Assembly (NCBI GenBank): GCA_902826065.1
Contig: CADEDM010000016.1
Span: forward strand, 1-44,317
DNA length: 44,317 bases
Reading direction: 5' to 3'
Source: an uncultured Acidobacteriota bacterium
GTDB lineage: Bacteria > Acidobacteriota > Vicinamibacteria > Vicinamibacterales > UBA2999
In this document: piece after piece, positions 34,939-44,317 of the stretch
Layout: every line of letters begins with the position of its first letter
How positions within the stretch are numbered: the first letter of the stretch is position 1
The notes under the pieces: generated by a model
What the model saw: the letters and a program-made list of their open reading frames with translations, nothing else
Databases searched by the model: none
What the model was told of the DNA's origin: nothing
Program-made: the position numbers and the translations under genes

Positions 34939-35934
34939 ATGCGTTCAGACCGCCGCACGTTCCTGAAGTCCACAGCCGCCACGCTGGCCGCCACGACGCC
35001 CATGGCCGTCCAGGCGCAGAGCATGAAGGCCGGTGCGTTCGAGATGCCGCGCAACATGACGCTGCTCAACATGCGCACCGCGGCCGGGCCGCGGCTGGGT
35101 GTGAAGCTGCCCAAGGGCATCCTCGACGTAGCCGCCGCGGCGGCGATGTTCAAGCTGCCGGCGCCGCTCGACACCGACGACCTGCTGCAGAACGGCAAGG
35201 GCGGGATGCTCGCGGCGCTTGTGGCCAGGGCCGCCGATGGCTCGGCCAGCCTGTTCCGGCAGGAAAGCGCCGTGCAGCATGCGCCGCTGGTCACGCGGCC
35301 CGAGAAGATCATCATGATGGGGTTCAACTACCGCAGGCACGCGGCCGAGACGAACACCCCCATCCCGAAGAATCCGATCCTCTTCAACAAGTTCAACAAC
35401 GCGCTCAACCATCACGGCGGCACGATCGCGCTGCCGACGGCCACGGCGACGAACTTCGACTACGAGATCGAGCTGGTGATCGTCTTCGGGCGCGAGTGCC
35501 GCAACGTGTCCGAGGCCGACGCGCTGAACTACGTGGCCGGCTACTGCACGGGCAACGACTTCTCCGCGCGCGACATGCAGTACCTGACGACGCAGTTCAT
35601 GATCGGCAAGACCTTCGACGGCTTCGCGCCGCTCGGGCCGTACCTGGTGACCAGCGATCTCGTGGGCGATCCCAACAAGCTGCGTCTCGAGTGCCGCGTC
35701 AACGGCGAGCAGCGGCAGGACTGGAACACCGACGACATGATCTTCAACTGCCGGCAGATGATCAGCTTCGCGTCGAAGATGATGACCATCAAGCCGGGCG
35801 ACATCCTGTTCACGGGCACGCCACATGGCGTGGTCTTCGGCAGGCCGAAGAACGAGCAGGTGTGGCTCAAGCCCGGCGACCGCGTGGCCTGCAGCGTCGA
35901 GAAGCTCGGCGAGCTGACCTTCAGCCTCACCTGA
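34939..35934 (+). CDS. Tat-exported fumarylacetoacetate hydrolase (FAH) family protein
   Basis: The protein has 331 residues from ATG 34939, chosen because it starts directly with the twin-arginine signal RRTFLKSTAATLAATTPMAVQAQ, read in short blocks, and is preceded by CGGAGA; an upstream in-frame start at 34903 lacks this. The FAH domain includes MGFNYRRHAAETN, a metal-ligand segment FDYEIELVIVFG, NDFSARDMQ, GKTFDGFAPLGPYL and PGDILFTGTPHGV. The family hydrolyses C-C bonds or isomerises/decarboxylates oxo-acids such as homoprotocatechuate intermediates, normally in the cytoplasm. A Tat signal is therefore unusual and suggests a periplasmic enzyme. Metal-binding Glu and Asp positions appear intact. 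Confidence 0.85.
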   Translation: MRSDRRTFLKSTAATLAATTPMAVQAQSMKAGAFEMPRNMTLLNMRTAAGPRLGVKLPKGILDVAAAAAMFKLPAPLDTDDLLQNGKGGMLAALVARAADGSASLFRQESAVQHAPLVTRPEKIIMMGFNYRRHAAETNTPIPKNPILFNKFNNALNHHGGTIALPTATATNFDYEIELVIVFGRECRNVSEADALNYVAGYCTGNDFSARDMQYLTTQFMIGKTFDGFAPLGPYLVTSDLVGDPNKLRLECRVNGEQRQDWNTDDMIFNCRQMISFASKMMTIKPGDILFTGTPHGVVFGRPKNEQVWLKPGDRVACSVEKLGELTFSLT

Positions 35935-35947
35935 CGGGCCGGCCCTG

Positions 35948-36253
35948 GTGGCGATCGCGCTGGGCGCCGTCACCGGATGCGTCGGCGGGATCATCAGAGA
36001 CACGCTGGGCCAGGTGCCGTCGGTGCTGCTCGGCCACGAGGTCTACGTCACCGCGTCGGTGTTGGGCGGCTGCACCTATGTCGGGCTGGACGCACTCGGC
36101 GTCGGCCGTCTGGCCGCCATGATCGCGGGCTTCGCGGTGACGTTCGTGGTGCGCGGCCTGGCCATCCGTTACGGCTGGTCGCTGCCGGTCTTCCGCGGAT
36201 CGACGAAGCGCGAGCAGTGGACGACCACGTCCTCGGACACGACCAGGCCGTAG
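35948..36253 (+). pseudogene. Fragment of a TRIC/UPF0126 membrane channel protein (second half only)
   Basis: The 101 readable residues match the C-terminal repeat of the TRIC/UPF0126 (YadS-like) family: GAVTGCVGGIIRDTLGQVPSV, HEVYVTASVLGGCTYVGLDALG and RGLAIRYGWSLP, read in blocks. Full members have two such repeats of about 80 residues, each with three membrane helices. Here the first repeat and the first helix of the second (the DxxGL..F..G..kA block) are missing. The match begins 13 bases after the FAH stop codon. A GTG at 35948 can start it, but no ribosome site is evident. It is most likely the remains of a gene cut by a deletion that joined it to the FAH gene. Confidence 0.65.
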
Positions 36254-36269
36254 CGACCGTCTCACGCGG

Positions 36270-37721
36270 TCAACGGTGCCGAATCAGGCCTTCGGCCTCC
36301 ACGACGGCCCGCTCGGCGTCGAGATCCAGGTCGCGACAGACGACGACGTAGACGGCGCCGGCCACCACCAGGCCCACGAAGATCGTCGCATCCACGCCGC
36401 CCAGCGCCCGTGCGGCCGGACCGGTGAACGGCGCGGTCACCATGAACGGCGTCATCGCGATCAGCGCCAGCGCGTACGCCGACTGTCCACGCCAGCCCCA
36501 GCGCCCGTACATCCCGTCGGGCCGGAAGATCTCGCGGATCGAGTAGAGGCCCTTGCGGACGAAGAAGTAGTCCACCAGGTTGATGGCCGTCCACGGCGTG
36601 AACAGGTAGCCGATGAAGATGAGGACGTTGCCGTAGAACGCGGTGAATCGCTCCACGCCGACGCCACGCGCGATCGCCCACACCAGCACGAACATCGTGA
36701 GGATGCCGGCGGCGCGCAGCGTACGCGTCGGCCGCACCGGTCTCAACGAGTCGGCGATCGAGATGAGCGACATCATGCCGCCGTACTGGTTGATGGCCAT
36801 CACCGAGAGCAACGCGATGAACTGCGCGACGACCGCGACGGTCCCGAAGCCGGGCCACAGCCCGTCGCCGACGGCGCGAAACGCCTCGACCGGCGTGCGG
36901 CCGTCGCCGCCGGCGGCCGACAGCATGGCGCCGAGGCCGAACACCCAGATGGCCGAGATCGCGCTCGGCAGGTAGGTCCACCAGAAGGTGGTGCGCACGC
37001 CGACGTCCGCAGGCAGGTAGCGGGAGTAGTCGGACACGTACGGCGCCCATCCGAGTTGGAAGCCGCCGACGATCGCGAACACGGTCATGAACGGCGCCGG
37101 CCGGAATGGGCCCGGCGTCCACGCGGATGCCGGCAGCGACGGCGACAGCAGCGCCGCGGCCGTCAGTCCGAGCATCACCAGAATCAGGGGCCAGGTGAGC
37201 CAGCGGTTGATGCGGTGAATCCAGTGATAGCCGAACAGCGCCACGACGGCGGCCACCGACGCCGACAGGAAGTAGCCGATGTCGGGTGCGAGGCCGGCCA
37301 GGGCCTGCAGCGCGTCGCCTGACAGGATCGCGTCCGAGGTGTTGAACGCCACGTAGTTGACGAACGCGAACACCCACACCGTGACGGCGGCGCCGAGGTA
37401 GCCGAACTGCGGCCGCGACTGCACGAGCTGCGGCAGTCCGAGCTGCGGCCCCTGCGCCGAGTGGAACGCCATGAAGAAGGTGCCGAAGAGCGCGCCGCAC
37501 ACGGTGGCCACGAGCGTCCAGACCAGGCCGGCGCCGGCGGCCGCTGTCGTCACGCCGGTGGCGAGGCCGGTGAGATTCACGCCGCTCACGAACCACAGCG
37601 CGCCGAGGTGTCGCACCGTGCCGTGACGCTCGGACGCCGGCACGTAGTCGATCGAGTGCAGCTCGATGCCGGGCGGCTGCACCGGCTCCACGGCGGGCTG
37701 GTCAGCGGCAGCAGGGGCCAC
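36270..37721 (-). CDS. NCS1-family nucleobase/vitamin permease
   Basis: The protein has 483 residues with a GTG start 7 bases after the AmpG-like stop. About twelve hydrophobic helices follow the nucleobase:cation symporter-1 pattern: GALWFVSGVNLTGLATGV, YLGAAVTVWVFAFVNYVAFN, GWAPYVSDYSRYLPAD (the family's cytosine/allantoin-type signature), MAINQYGGMMSLISIADS and TPWTAINLVDYFFVRKG. The family imports cytosine, hydantoin, thiamine or related compounds with H+ or Na+. The substrate cannot be determined here. It is in an operon with the AmpG-like gene. The C-terminus is short and charged. Confidence 0.9.
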   Translation of the reverse strand: MAPAAADQPAVEPVQPPGIELHSIDYVPASERHGTVRHLGALWFVSGVNLTGLATGVTTAAAGAGLVWTLVATVCGALFGTFFMAFHSAQGPQLGLPQLVQSRPQFGYLGAAVTVWVFAFVNYVAFNTSDAILSGDALQALAGLAPDIGYFLSASVAAVVALFGYHWIHRINRWLTWPLILVMLGLTAAALLSPSLPASAWTPGPFRPAPFMTVFAIVGGFQLGWAPYVSDYSRYLPADVGVRTTFWWTYLPSAISAIWVFGLGAMLSAAGGDGRTPVEAFRAVGDGLWPGFGTVAVVAQFIALLSVMAINQYGGMMSLISIADSLRPVRPTRTLRAAGILTMFVLVWAIARGVGVERFTAFYGNVLIFIGYLFTPWTAINLVDYFFVRKGLYSIREIFRPDGMYGRWGWRGQSAYALALIAMTPFMVTAPFTGPAARALGGVDATIFVGLVVAGAVYVVVCRDLDLDAERAVVEAEGLIRHR

Positions 37722-37728
37722 GCGTCGG

Positions 37729-39054
37729 CTAGCCGTGATCGGTTCCTGCGGTGCCCATCGACACGTCGGCCAGGCCCGAGCGCACCATGTAGCCGTACAG
37801 CGCCACGCCGGGCAAGGCGATGATGGTGGTCAGCAGGTAGAAGTTCACGAAGCCCATCGCCTCGATCAGTGAGCCGGCGGTCGTGCCCGTGAGAAACCGG
37901 CCCGCGATGCTCGCCAGGGCCGACAGCAGCGCGTATTGCGTGGCCGTGAAGCGCAGGTTGCACAGCGCCGAGAGGTACGCCACCACCGTCACGCCGCCGA
38001 TGCCGCTGGCGAAGTTCTCGAAGCCGATGGCGCCGGCCATGCCCAGGTTGCTGTGTCCGGCGGCGGCGAGCGCCGCGAAGCCGAAGTTCGAGATCGCCAT
38101 CAGCACCAGGCTCACGAACACCGATCGCTTCATGCCCATCGACGCGTACATCGCGCCGCCCACGAACACGCCGGCGAGCAGCGCCACGAACCCGACGCCG
38201 ACGTCGTAGAACGCGATCTCGTCGTTGCTGAACTTCAGCTCTTCGAACAGCAGGCGCAGCGTCAGGTTGGCGAGGGTGTCGCCGATCTTGTGGATGAGCA
38301 CGAAGGCCAGCACCACGAGCGCGCCGCGACGCTGGAGGAACTCGACCAGCGGGCTGAAATAGGCCACGACGGCCTGGCCTACGCTCTTCGGCGGCGGCGC
38401 CGGACGGCGGCGCGACGGCTCGCCCATCACCACGGCCACCACCATCGCCGGCACGGCGAACAACGCACACGCGGTGTAGGCCGCCCCCCAGCCATAGCGG
38501 GCGGCGATCACCAGCGCCAGGGCGCCCGAGCCGGCCGACCCGAGCCGCCAGCCGTACTGGTGCATCCCCGAGCCGACGCCGAGCTGATGCGGTTCCAGGA
38601 TCTCGATGCGGTAGGCGTCGATGACGATGTCGTAGGTGGCGCCGATGACGCCGAGGAGGATGGCCGCGTACGCCACCTGCGTCACCGACGTCGACGGGTC
38701 GAGACTGCCGAGATAGACGATGGCGCCCATCACCAGCACGCCCACGAACCACAGCCACGAGCGACGCTGGCCGAAACGCGCCAGCCCCGGCAGGCGTACC
38801 GTGTCGACCAGCGGCGCCCACAGGAACTTGAAGTTGAAGGCGAGGAAGGTGAGGGCGAAGGCGGTGACCGCGCTCTTGCGGATGCCGTACTGCGCCAGCC
38901 GCGTCGTCAGGGTGGCCGCAATCATCGCGAACCCGACGCTCGACGACATGCCCAGGAACGTGGCCGCCAGCGGCGCGCTCTCGACGTAGGGGCGCACGGC
39001 GGCCGGCAGTGCGGCCCTCCAGCCCTGGACCCCGGGCACGGCGGGTGCGCTCAT
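37729..39054 (-). CDS. MFS transporter of the AmpG (muropeptide permease) type
   Basis: The protein has 441 residues and about twelve membrane helices. Family features include FNFKFLWAPLVDTVRLP (AmpG has a similar DKFWAPLVDR block), FGQRRSWLW, YDIVIDAYRIEIL, a cytoplasmic loop about 215-240 and FENFASGIGGVTVVAYLSALCN. AmpG imports anhydro-muropeptides released during peptidoglycan turnover; a related branch carries acetyl-CoA. It is upstream of the NCS1 gene in one operon, and AGAGGG before the ATG supports its start. TACAGT on the minus strand at 39063-39068 could be its -10, leaving almost no leader. Confidence 0.85.
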   Translation of the reverse strand: MSAPAVPGVQGWRAALPAAVRPYVESAPLAATFLGMSSSVGFAMIAATLTTRLAQYGIRKSAVTAFALTFLAFNFKFLWAPLVDTVRLPGLARFGQRRSWLWFVGVLVMGAIVYLGSLDPSTSVTQVAYAAILLGVIGATYDIVIDAYRIEILEPHQLGVGSGMHQYGWRLGSAGSGALALVIAARYGWGAAYTACALFAVPAMVVAVVMGEPSRRRPAPPPKSVGQAVVAYFSPLVEFLQRRGALVVLAFVLIHKIGDTLANLTLRLLFEELKFSNDEIAFYDVGVGFVALLAGVFVGGAMYASMGMKRSVFVSLVLMAISNFGFAALAAAGHSNLGMAGAIGFENFASGIGGVTVVAYLSALCNLRFTATQYALLSALASIAGRFLTGTTAGSLIEAMGFVNFYLLTTIIALPGVALYGYMVRSGLADVSMGTAGTDHG

Positions 39055-39062
39055 CGCCCTCT

Positions 39063-39068
39063 ACTGTA
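39063..39068 (-). promoter_or_regulatory. Candidate -10 element TACAGT, nearly leaderless
   Basis: TACAGT would start transcription near 39056, two bases before the ATG at 39054. No -35 consensus is found. Its overlap with a ribosome site-like AGAGGG makes the call tentative. Confidence 0.3.
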
Positions 39069-39093
39069 ACCGCGCGCCCGGCGCGGTCCGGCG

Positions 39094-39654
39094 CTATTGA
39101 TAGCCGGGCAGGTAGTCTTCGATGGCGCCGACGATCAGCACCTCGGCGCCGTCGATCGTGGTGATCTCGCCGTGGTCCGAGTCGGCGTCGGCGTGGTGGA
39201 AGTCGCCGGCATGCAGCGTGCGGCCGTCGATCACGACCGACCCGCGCACCACGTAGCACTCCTCGGCGCCGTGATGGTGGTGCGACGGATACACCGCGCC
39301 GGGCTCGGCGCGCAGCAGCAGGGTCGCCGTCTGCGCCGCCTTGTCCACTGCGAGCACGCGAGCGCGGATACCGGTGAACGGCGTGTCGAACCAGTCGGCG
39401 GTGTTGGCGCCCGAGAGCGTGTAGCGGCCGGGTGTTCGCGCGGCGGCCAGGACCCGCTCGCGCACGTACGAGGGCGGCGTCACGGGCTCGACGCTGGCCG
39501 TCACCGCCGTCACCGTGTCGTAGAGCCGTGCCACGACGGCCCGCGCCTCGGGCGAAAGGGCCGCGACCCGCTCCGCCAGGTCGCGACGCTCGTCCGGATC
39601 CAGGGCGCCGACGGCGTCGGCCAGGGCGAGGGCTTCGAGATCGTCGGGAATCAT
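39094..39654 (-). CDS. ChrR-type cupin anti-sigma factor lacking a zinc-binding N-terminal motif
   Basis: The protein has 186 residues. Its ATG overlaps the sigma factor stop (ATGA at 39651-39654). Residues about 1-75 are helical and resemble an anti-sigma domain (ALALADAVGALDPDERRDLA). They contain no Cys or His, so the H-x3-C-x2-C zinc motif of ChrR/RsrA is absent. Residues about 90-186 are a cupin with a metal-like site: PSHHHHGAEECYVVRG, then LHAGDFHHADADSDHGEI. ChrR cupins sense singlet oxygen or organic hydroperoxide and release the sigma factor. The same function is plausible here, but the helical N-domain looks more like the RskA type. Confidence 0.8.
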   Translation of the reverse strand: MIPDDLEALALADAVGALDPDERRDLAERVAALSPEARAVVARLYDTVTAVTASVEPVTPPSYVRERVLAAARTPGRYTLSGANTADWFDTPFTGIRARVLAVDKAAQTATLLLRAEPGAVYPSHHHHGAEECYVVRGSVVIDGRTLHAGDFHHADADSDHGEITTIDGAEVLIVGAIEDYLPGYQ

Positions 39655-40361
39655 GCGTGCTGCTCCAGGCGCCCACGCATGGCGGCGAGTCCCGTGCGAA
39701 TCCGTGTCTTCACGGTGCCCAGCGGCACGTTGAATCGCGTCGACAACTCGTGGTGAGTGTAGCCCTCGAAGAACGCGGCCTCGATCAGCTCACGCTGCGC
39801 CGCGGGCAGCAGCGACATGGCCGCGCGCAGGGCTCGCGAGGTCGTGGCGTCCTGCACCACGACGTCCGGCGTCTCGTGATGCTCCGGCTCGGGCAGCTGC
39901 ATCTCGCCCCCGGGCGTGACGGTGGGTTCGACCGAGATGTCGCGGCGCACCCGCTTCGCGCGCAGCCGGTCGATGGCGCGATTGCGGGCGATGCGCGCCA
40001 GCCAGGCGGGCGGCGACCCCAGCCCGGAGTCGTAGGTGTCGGCCCGCTTCCACACCCGCACGAACGTCTCCTGCAGCACCTCGTCGGCGTCGGCGGGATT
40101 GCGCAGGATGCGCAGGATGACGCCGTAGGCCAGCGGCGAGTGGCGGTCGTACAGGTCGGCGAGCGCCGAGTCGTCGCGGGCGGCGATGCGCTGCAGCAGA
40201 TCGAGATCCGACACGGCAGGTGCTGACACGACGGACAACGGCGCGATGGTGGCACAGCCCGCGAACGCGCCACAAGCCGCGCCCGCCAGGCGTCGCCACG
40301 ACTCGACGGCGCTCGACGGGGACACGGTCCGCAGGGGAGGGGCGGAGGCCGCGATGGACAT
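39651..40361 (-). CDS. ECF sigma factor, SigK-like
   Basis: The protein has 236 residues from ATG 40361. Sequence before about residue 50 is not conserved, and GTG codons at 40229 or 40214 are alternative starts; no strong ribosome site decides. Region 2 has LADLYDRHSPLAYGVILRILRN and DADEVLQETFVRVWKRADTYD, read in blocks, and region 4 has ELSTRFNVPLGTVKTRIRTGLAAMRGRL. The helix RNRAIDRLRAKRVRR is typical of the SigK group. Translational coupling to the cupin anti-sigma factor indicates a regulated pair. A possible self-controlled promoter lies at 40373-40399. It is divergent from the Ser/Thr kinase gene, sharing a 203-base region. Confidence 0.9.
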   Translation of the reverse strand: MSIAASAPPLRTVSPSSAVESWRRLAGAACGAFAGCATIAPLSVVSAPAVSDLDLLQRIAARDDSALADLYDRHSPLAYGVILRILRNPADADEVLQETFVRVWKRADTYDSGLGSPPAWLARIARNRAIDRLRAKRVRRDISVEPTVTPGGEMQLPEPEHHETPDVVVQDATTSRALRAAMSLLPAAQRELIEAAFFEGYTHHELSTRFNVPLGTVKTRIRTGLAAMRGRLEQHA

Positions 40362-40372
40362 CGCTCAGGGGC

Positions 40373-40399
40373 ATACGGCTGGCCCCGCCTTCTGGATGT
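40373..40399 (-). promoter_or_regulatory. Possible SigK-like promoter ACATCC-N16-CGTAT
   Basis: On the minus strand ACATCC (40394-40399) and CGTAT (40373-40377) are 16 bases apart. They resemble the CCATCC/CGAAT elements of SigK-type promoters and point to the sigma factor gene at 40361, so autoregulation is possible. Confidence 0.35.
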
Positions 40400-40440
40400 C
40401 CGGTGGTGCCGGCCCGGCCCACCGGATCAAGGCGGCGTGC

Positions 40441-40452
40441 CCCGGATCCGGG
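40441..40452. promoter_or_regulatory. Perfect 12-bp palindrome CCCGGATCCGGG
   Basis: The palindrome ends 17 bases before the TACACT -10-like element of the kinase gene, i.e. over its -35 position. It may be an operator for a dimeric regulator. A GC-rich background makes chance possible. Confidence 0.35.
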
Positions 40453-40469
40453 TGGCTGGGCCGAGCGGG

Positions 40470-40475
40470 TACACT
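40470..40475 (+). promoter_or_regulatory. Candidate -10 element TACACT for the kinase gene
   Basis: TACACTAG is identical to the octamer before the histone-like gene at 8973. It would give a leader of about 83 bases. No -35 consensus is found. Confidence 0.4.
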
Positions 40476-40564
40476 AGTCGCCGAACGCCGCGGCCTCGCC
40501 CCTCGTCAATGGTGCTATCGGGGTCGCGCGCCGTTCAGCGCCCGGCCCCACGAGTCCCGACCGC

Positions 40565-43363
<2,799 letters not shown>

Positions 43364-43399
43364 CCGCGCCTCAGCGCCGCGCCGCCCCTTCGCGTCGGC

Positions 43400-44317
43400 C
43401 TACTCGCGTAGTCCGAACGTGAACAGCGAGTTGCCGGCGATCACTGTCAGGTACTGTTTGCCCTCCACCATGTAGGTGACCGGACCCATCACGATCTGTC
43501 CGCCCAGGCTCGCCTTCCACAGCAGCGCGCCGGTGCGGGCATCGAGCGCCATCGCGTGGCCTTCACGTCCGCCGGTGAAGAGCAGGTCCGACGCCGTCGT
43601 CAGCATGCCGGCATCGCTGACGTCGAACTGGCGGAACTTCCACTTCGGCTGCCCGGTCTCGGGGTCCATCGCCATCACCGAGCCGTTGCCCACTTCGTCG
43701 GTCCAGTTGTTGATGGGACCGCGACGGCCGATGCCGATCGTCGGCGCGCCCGGCGCCGGCGCCACGACGCTGAAGCCGCCGCCCATGAACAGCTGCCCGG
43801 GCGTGTAGGTGGCCTCTTCGGGACGGTAGATCGTGCCGTAGTTCTCCCACGCGGAGAAGTAGAAGAGGCCGGTGCGCGGGCTGTACGACGGCACGTACCA
43901 GTTGGTGCCGCCCTGGTTGCCGGGATACGTCGGCGAGCCGAGCGGTTGCGGCGTCTGCATCGGCCGGCCCTTGGCGTCGAGGCCGCTGGCCCAGTTCACC
44001 TTCACGAACGGCGTGCCCTGCAGGAACTCGCCGGTCACGCGATCGAGCACGTAGAAGTAGCCGTTGCGGTTGGCCCACAGGATCAGCTTGCGCGGCTGGC
44101 CCTTCCACGGCCGATCGACCAGCACCGGCACCTGCACGCTGTCGTAGTCGTACGGGTCATTGGGCGTGAACTGGAAGTACCACTTCATCTGCCCGGTGTC
44201 GGCGTCGAGGGCGATGGCGCAGTCGGCGTAGAGGTTGTCGCCGGGCCGCTGCTTCGGGTTCCAGTCGGGCCCGGGATTCCCGATGCCCCAGTAGACGAGG
44301 TTCAGCGCCGGGTCGTA
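43400..44317 (-). CDS. PQQ-dependent alcohol dehydrogenase, C-terminal part (5' end outside window)
   Basis: The frame stays open from the last base of the window to a stop at 43400-43402, giving 305 residues of a quinoprotein; the N-terminus lies beyond the right edge. The visible part includes LVYWGIGNPGPDWNP, which matches the conserved GNP(G/A)PW-type segment of quinoprotein alcohol dehydrogenases. It also includes LYADCAIALDADTGQMKW, WANRNGYFYVLDRVTGEF, GGTNWYVPSYSP and AMDPETGQPKWKF propeller motifs. No cytochrome c domain follows. It is a different branch from the quinoprotein at 683-2644, and the two are unlikely to be redundant. It converges with the kinase gene, 36 bases away. Confidence 0.9.
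   Translation of the reverse strand, partial: YDPALNLVYWGIGNPGPDWNPKQRPGDNLYADCAIALDADTGQMKWYFQFTPNDPYDYDSVQVPVLVDRPWKGQPRKLILWANRNGYFYVLDRVTGEFLQGTPFVKVNWASGLDAKGRPMQTPQPLGSPTYPGNQGGTNWYVPSYSPRTGLFYFSAWENYGTIYRPEEATYTPGQLFMGGGFSVVAPAPGAPTIGIGRRGPINNWTDEVGNGSVMAMDPETGQPKWKFRQFDVSDAGMLTTASDLLFTGGREGHAMALDARTGALLWKASLGGQIVMGPVTYMVEGKQYLTVIAGNSLFTFGLRE

Overview
This is a very GC-rich chromosomal stretch from a Gram-negative bacterium. Evidence for the cell type is an outer-membrane barrel protein ending in Phe, an AmpG-type transporter, Tat- and Sec-exported enzymes and PQQ-type quinoproteins. The mix of a Ser/Thr kinase fused to tetratricopeptide repeats, many secreted proteins of unknown function, PQQ dehydrogenases and ECF sigma factors fits Acidobacteriota, most likely the Vicinamibacteria. 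That placement is inference from gene content, not from a marker gene. I see no phage, transposon, CRISPR array or rRNA; the only RNA gene is a tRNA-Ser(GCU).

Layout. 1-7956 (+): the end of a serine hydrolase, a quinoprotein, a basic-tailed small protein, a polyprenyl synthase, a catalytically dead HtrA-like protein and a secreted beta-helix protein. 7969-8883 (-): a two-domain VOC protein. 9019-12245 (+): a lysine-rich histone-like protein, an Asp-box beta-propeller protein and a secreted cupin. 12296-16488 (-): a large secreted protein with a C-terminal barrel, its shrunken paralog, a DUF3455 protein and a DUF1003 membrane protein. 16646-26314 (+): an FAD/Rieske oxidoreductase, another basic-tailed small protein, a PDZ-containing helical protein, a metallo-beta-lactamase-fold protein, a secreted unknown and a soluble hybrid histidine kinase. 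26339-28689: an ECF sigma factor divergent from a di-heme cytochrome c. 28865-30864 (+): a stand-alone LigD polymerase domain, translationally coupled to a DHFR-like/VOC fusion. 30874-32370 (-): a MocR-type regulator whose start lies in a direct repeat. 32575-34534 (+): a three-gene module (NTF2-like, cytochrome b, molybdopterin lipoprotein). Next come tRNA-Ser, a Tat-exported FAH-family enzyme and a truncated TRIC/UPF0126 fragment. 36270-40361 (-): an NCS1 permease, an AmpG-like transporter, and a cupin anti-sigma factor coupled to a SigK-like ECF sigma factor. 40565-43363 (+): a Ser/Thr kinase with TPRs. 43400-44317 (-): the C-terminal part of a second quinoprotein.

How the genes work together. 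Most of the window is housekeeping-accessory content with short operons. The clearest functional units are the sigma/anti-sigma pair, the b-type cytochrome with its molybdoenzyme, the LigD-Pol/fusion pair and the two-transporter operon. The strongest candidates for something not well described are the HtrA-fold protein that has lost its catalytic His and Ser, the passenger-plus-barrel protein with a truncated paralog beside it, the recurring Lys/Arg-rich tails on otherwise unrelated proteins, and the 20-bp-phased direct repeat over the MocR start codon. No single large undescribed multi-gene system is evident.
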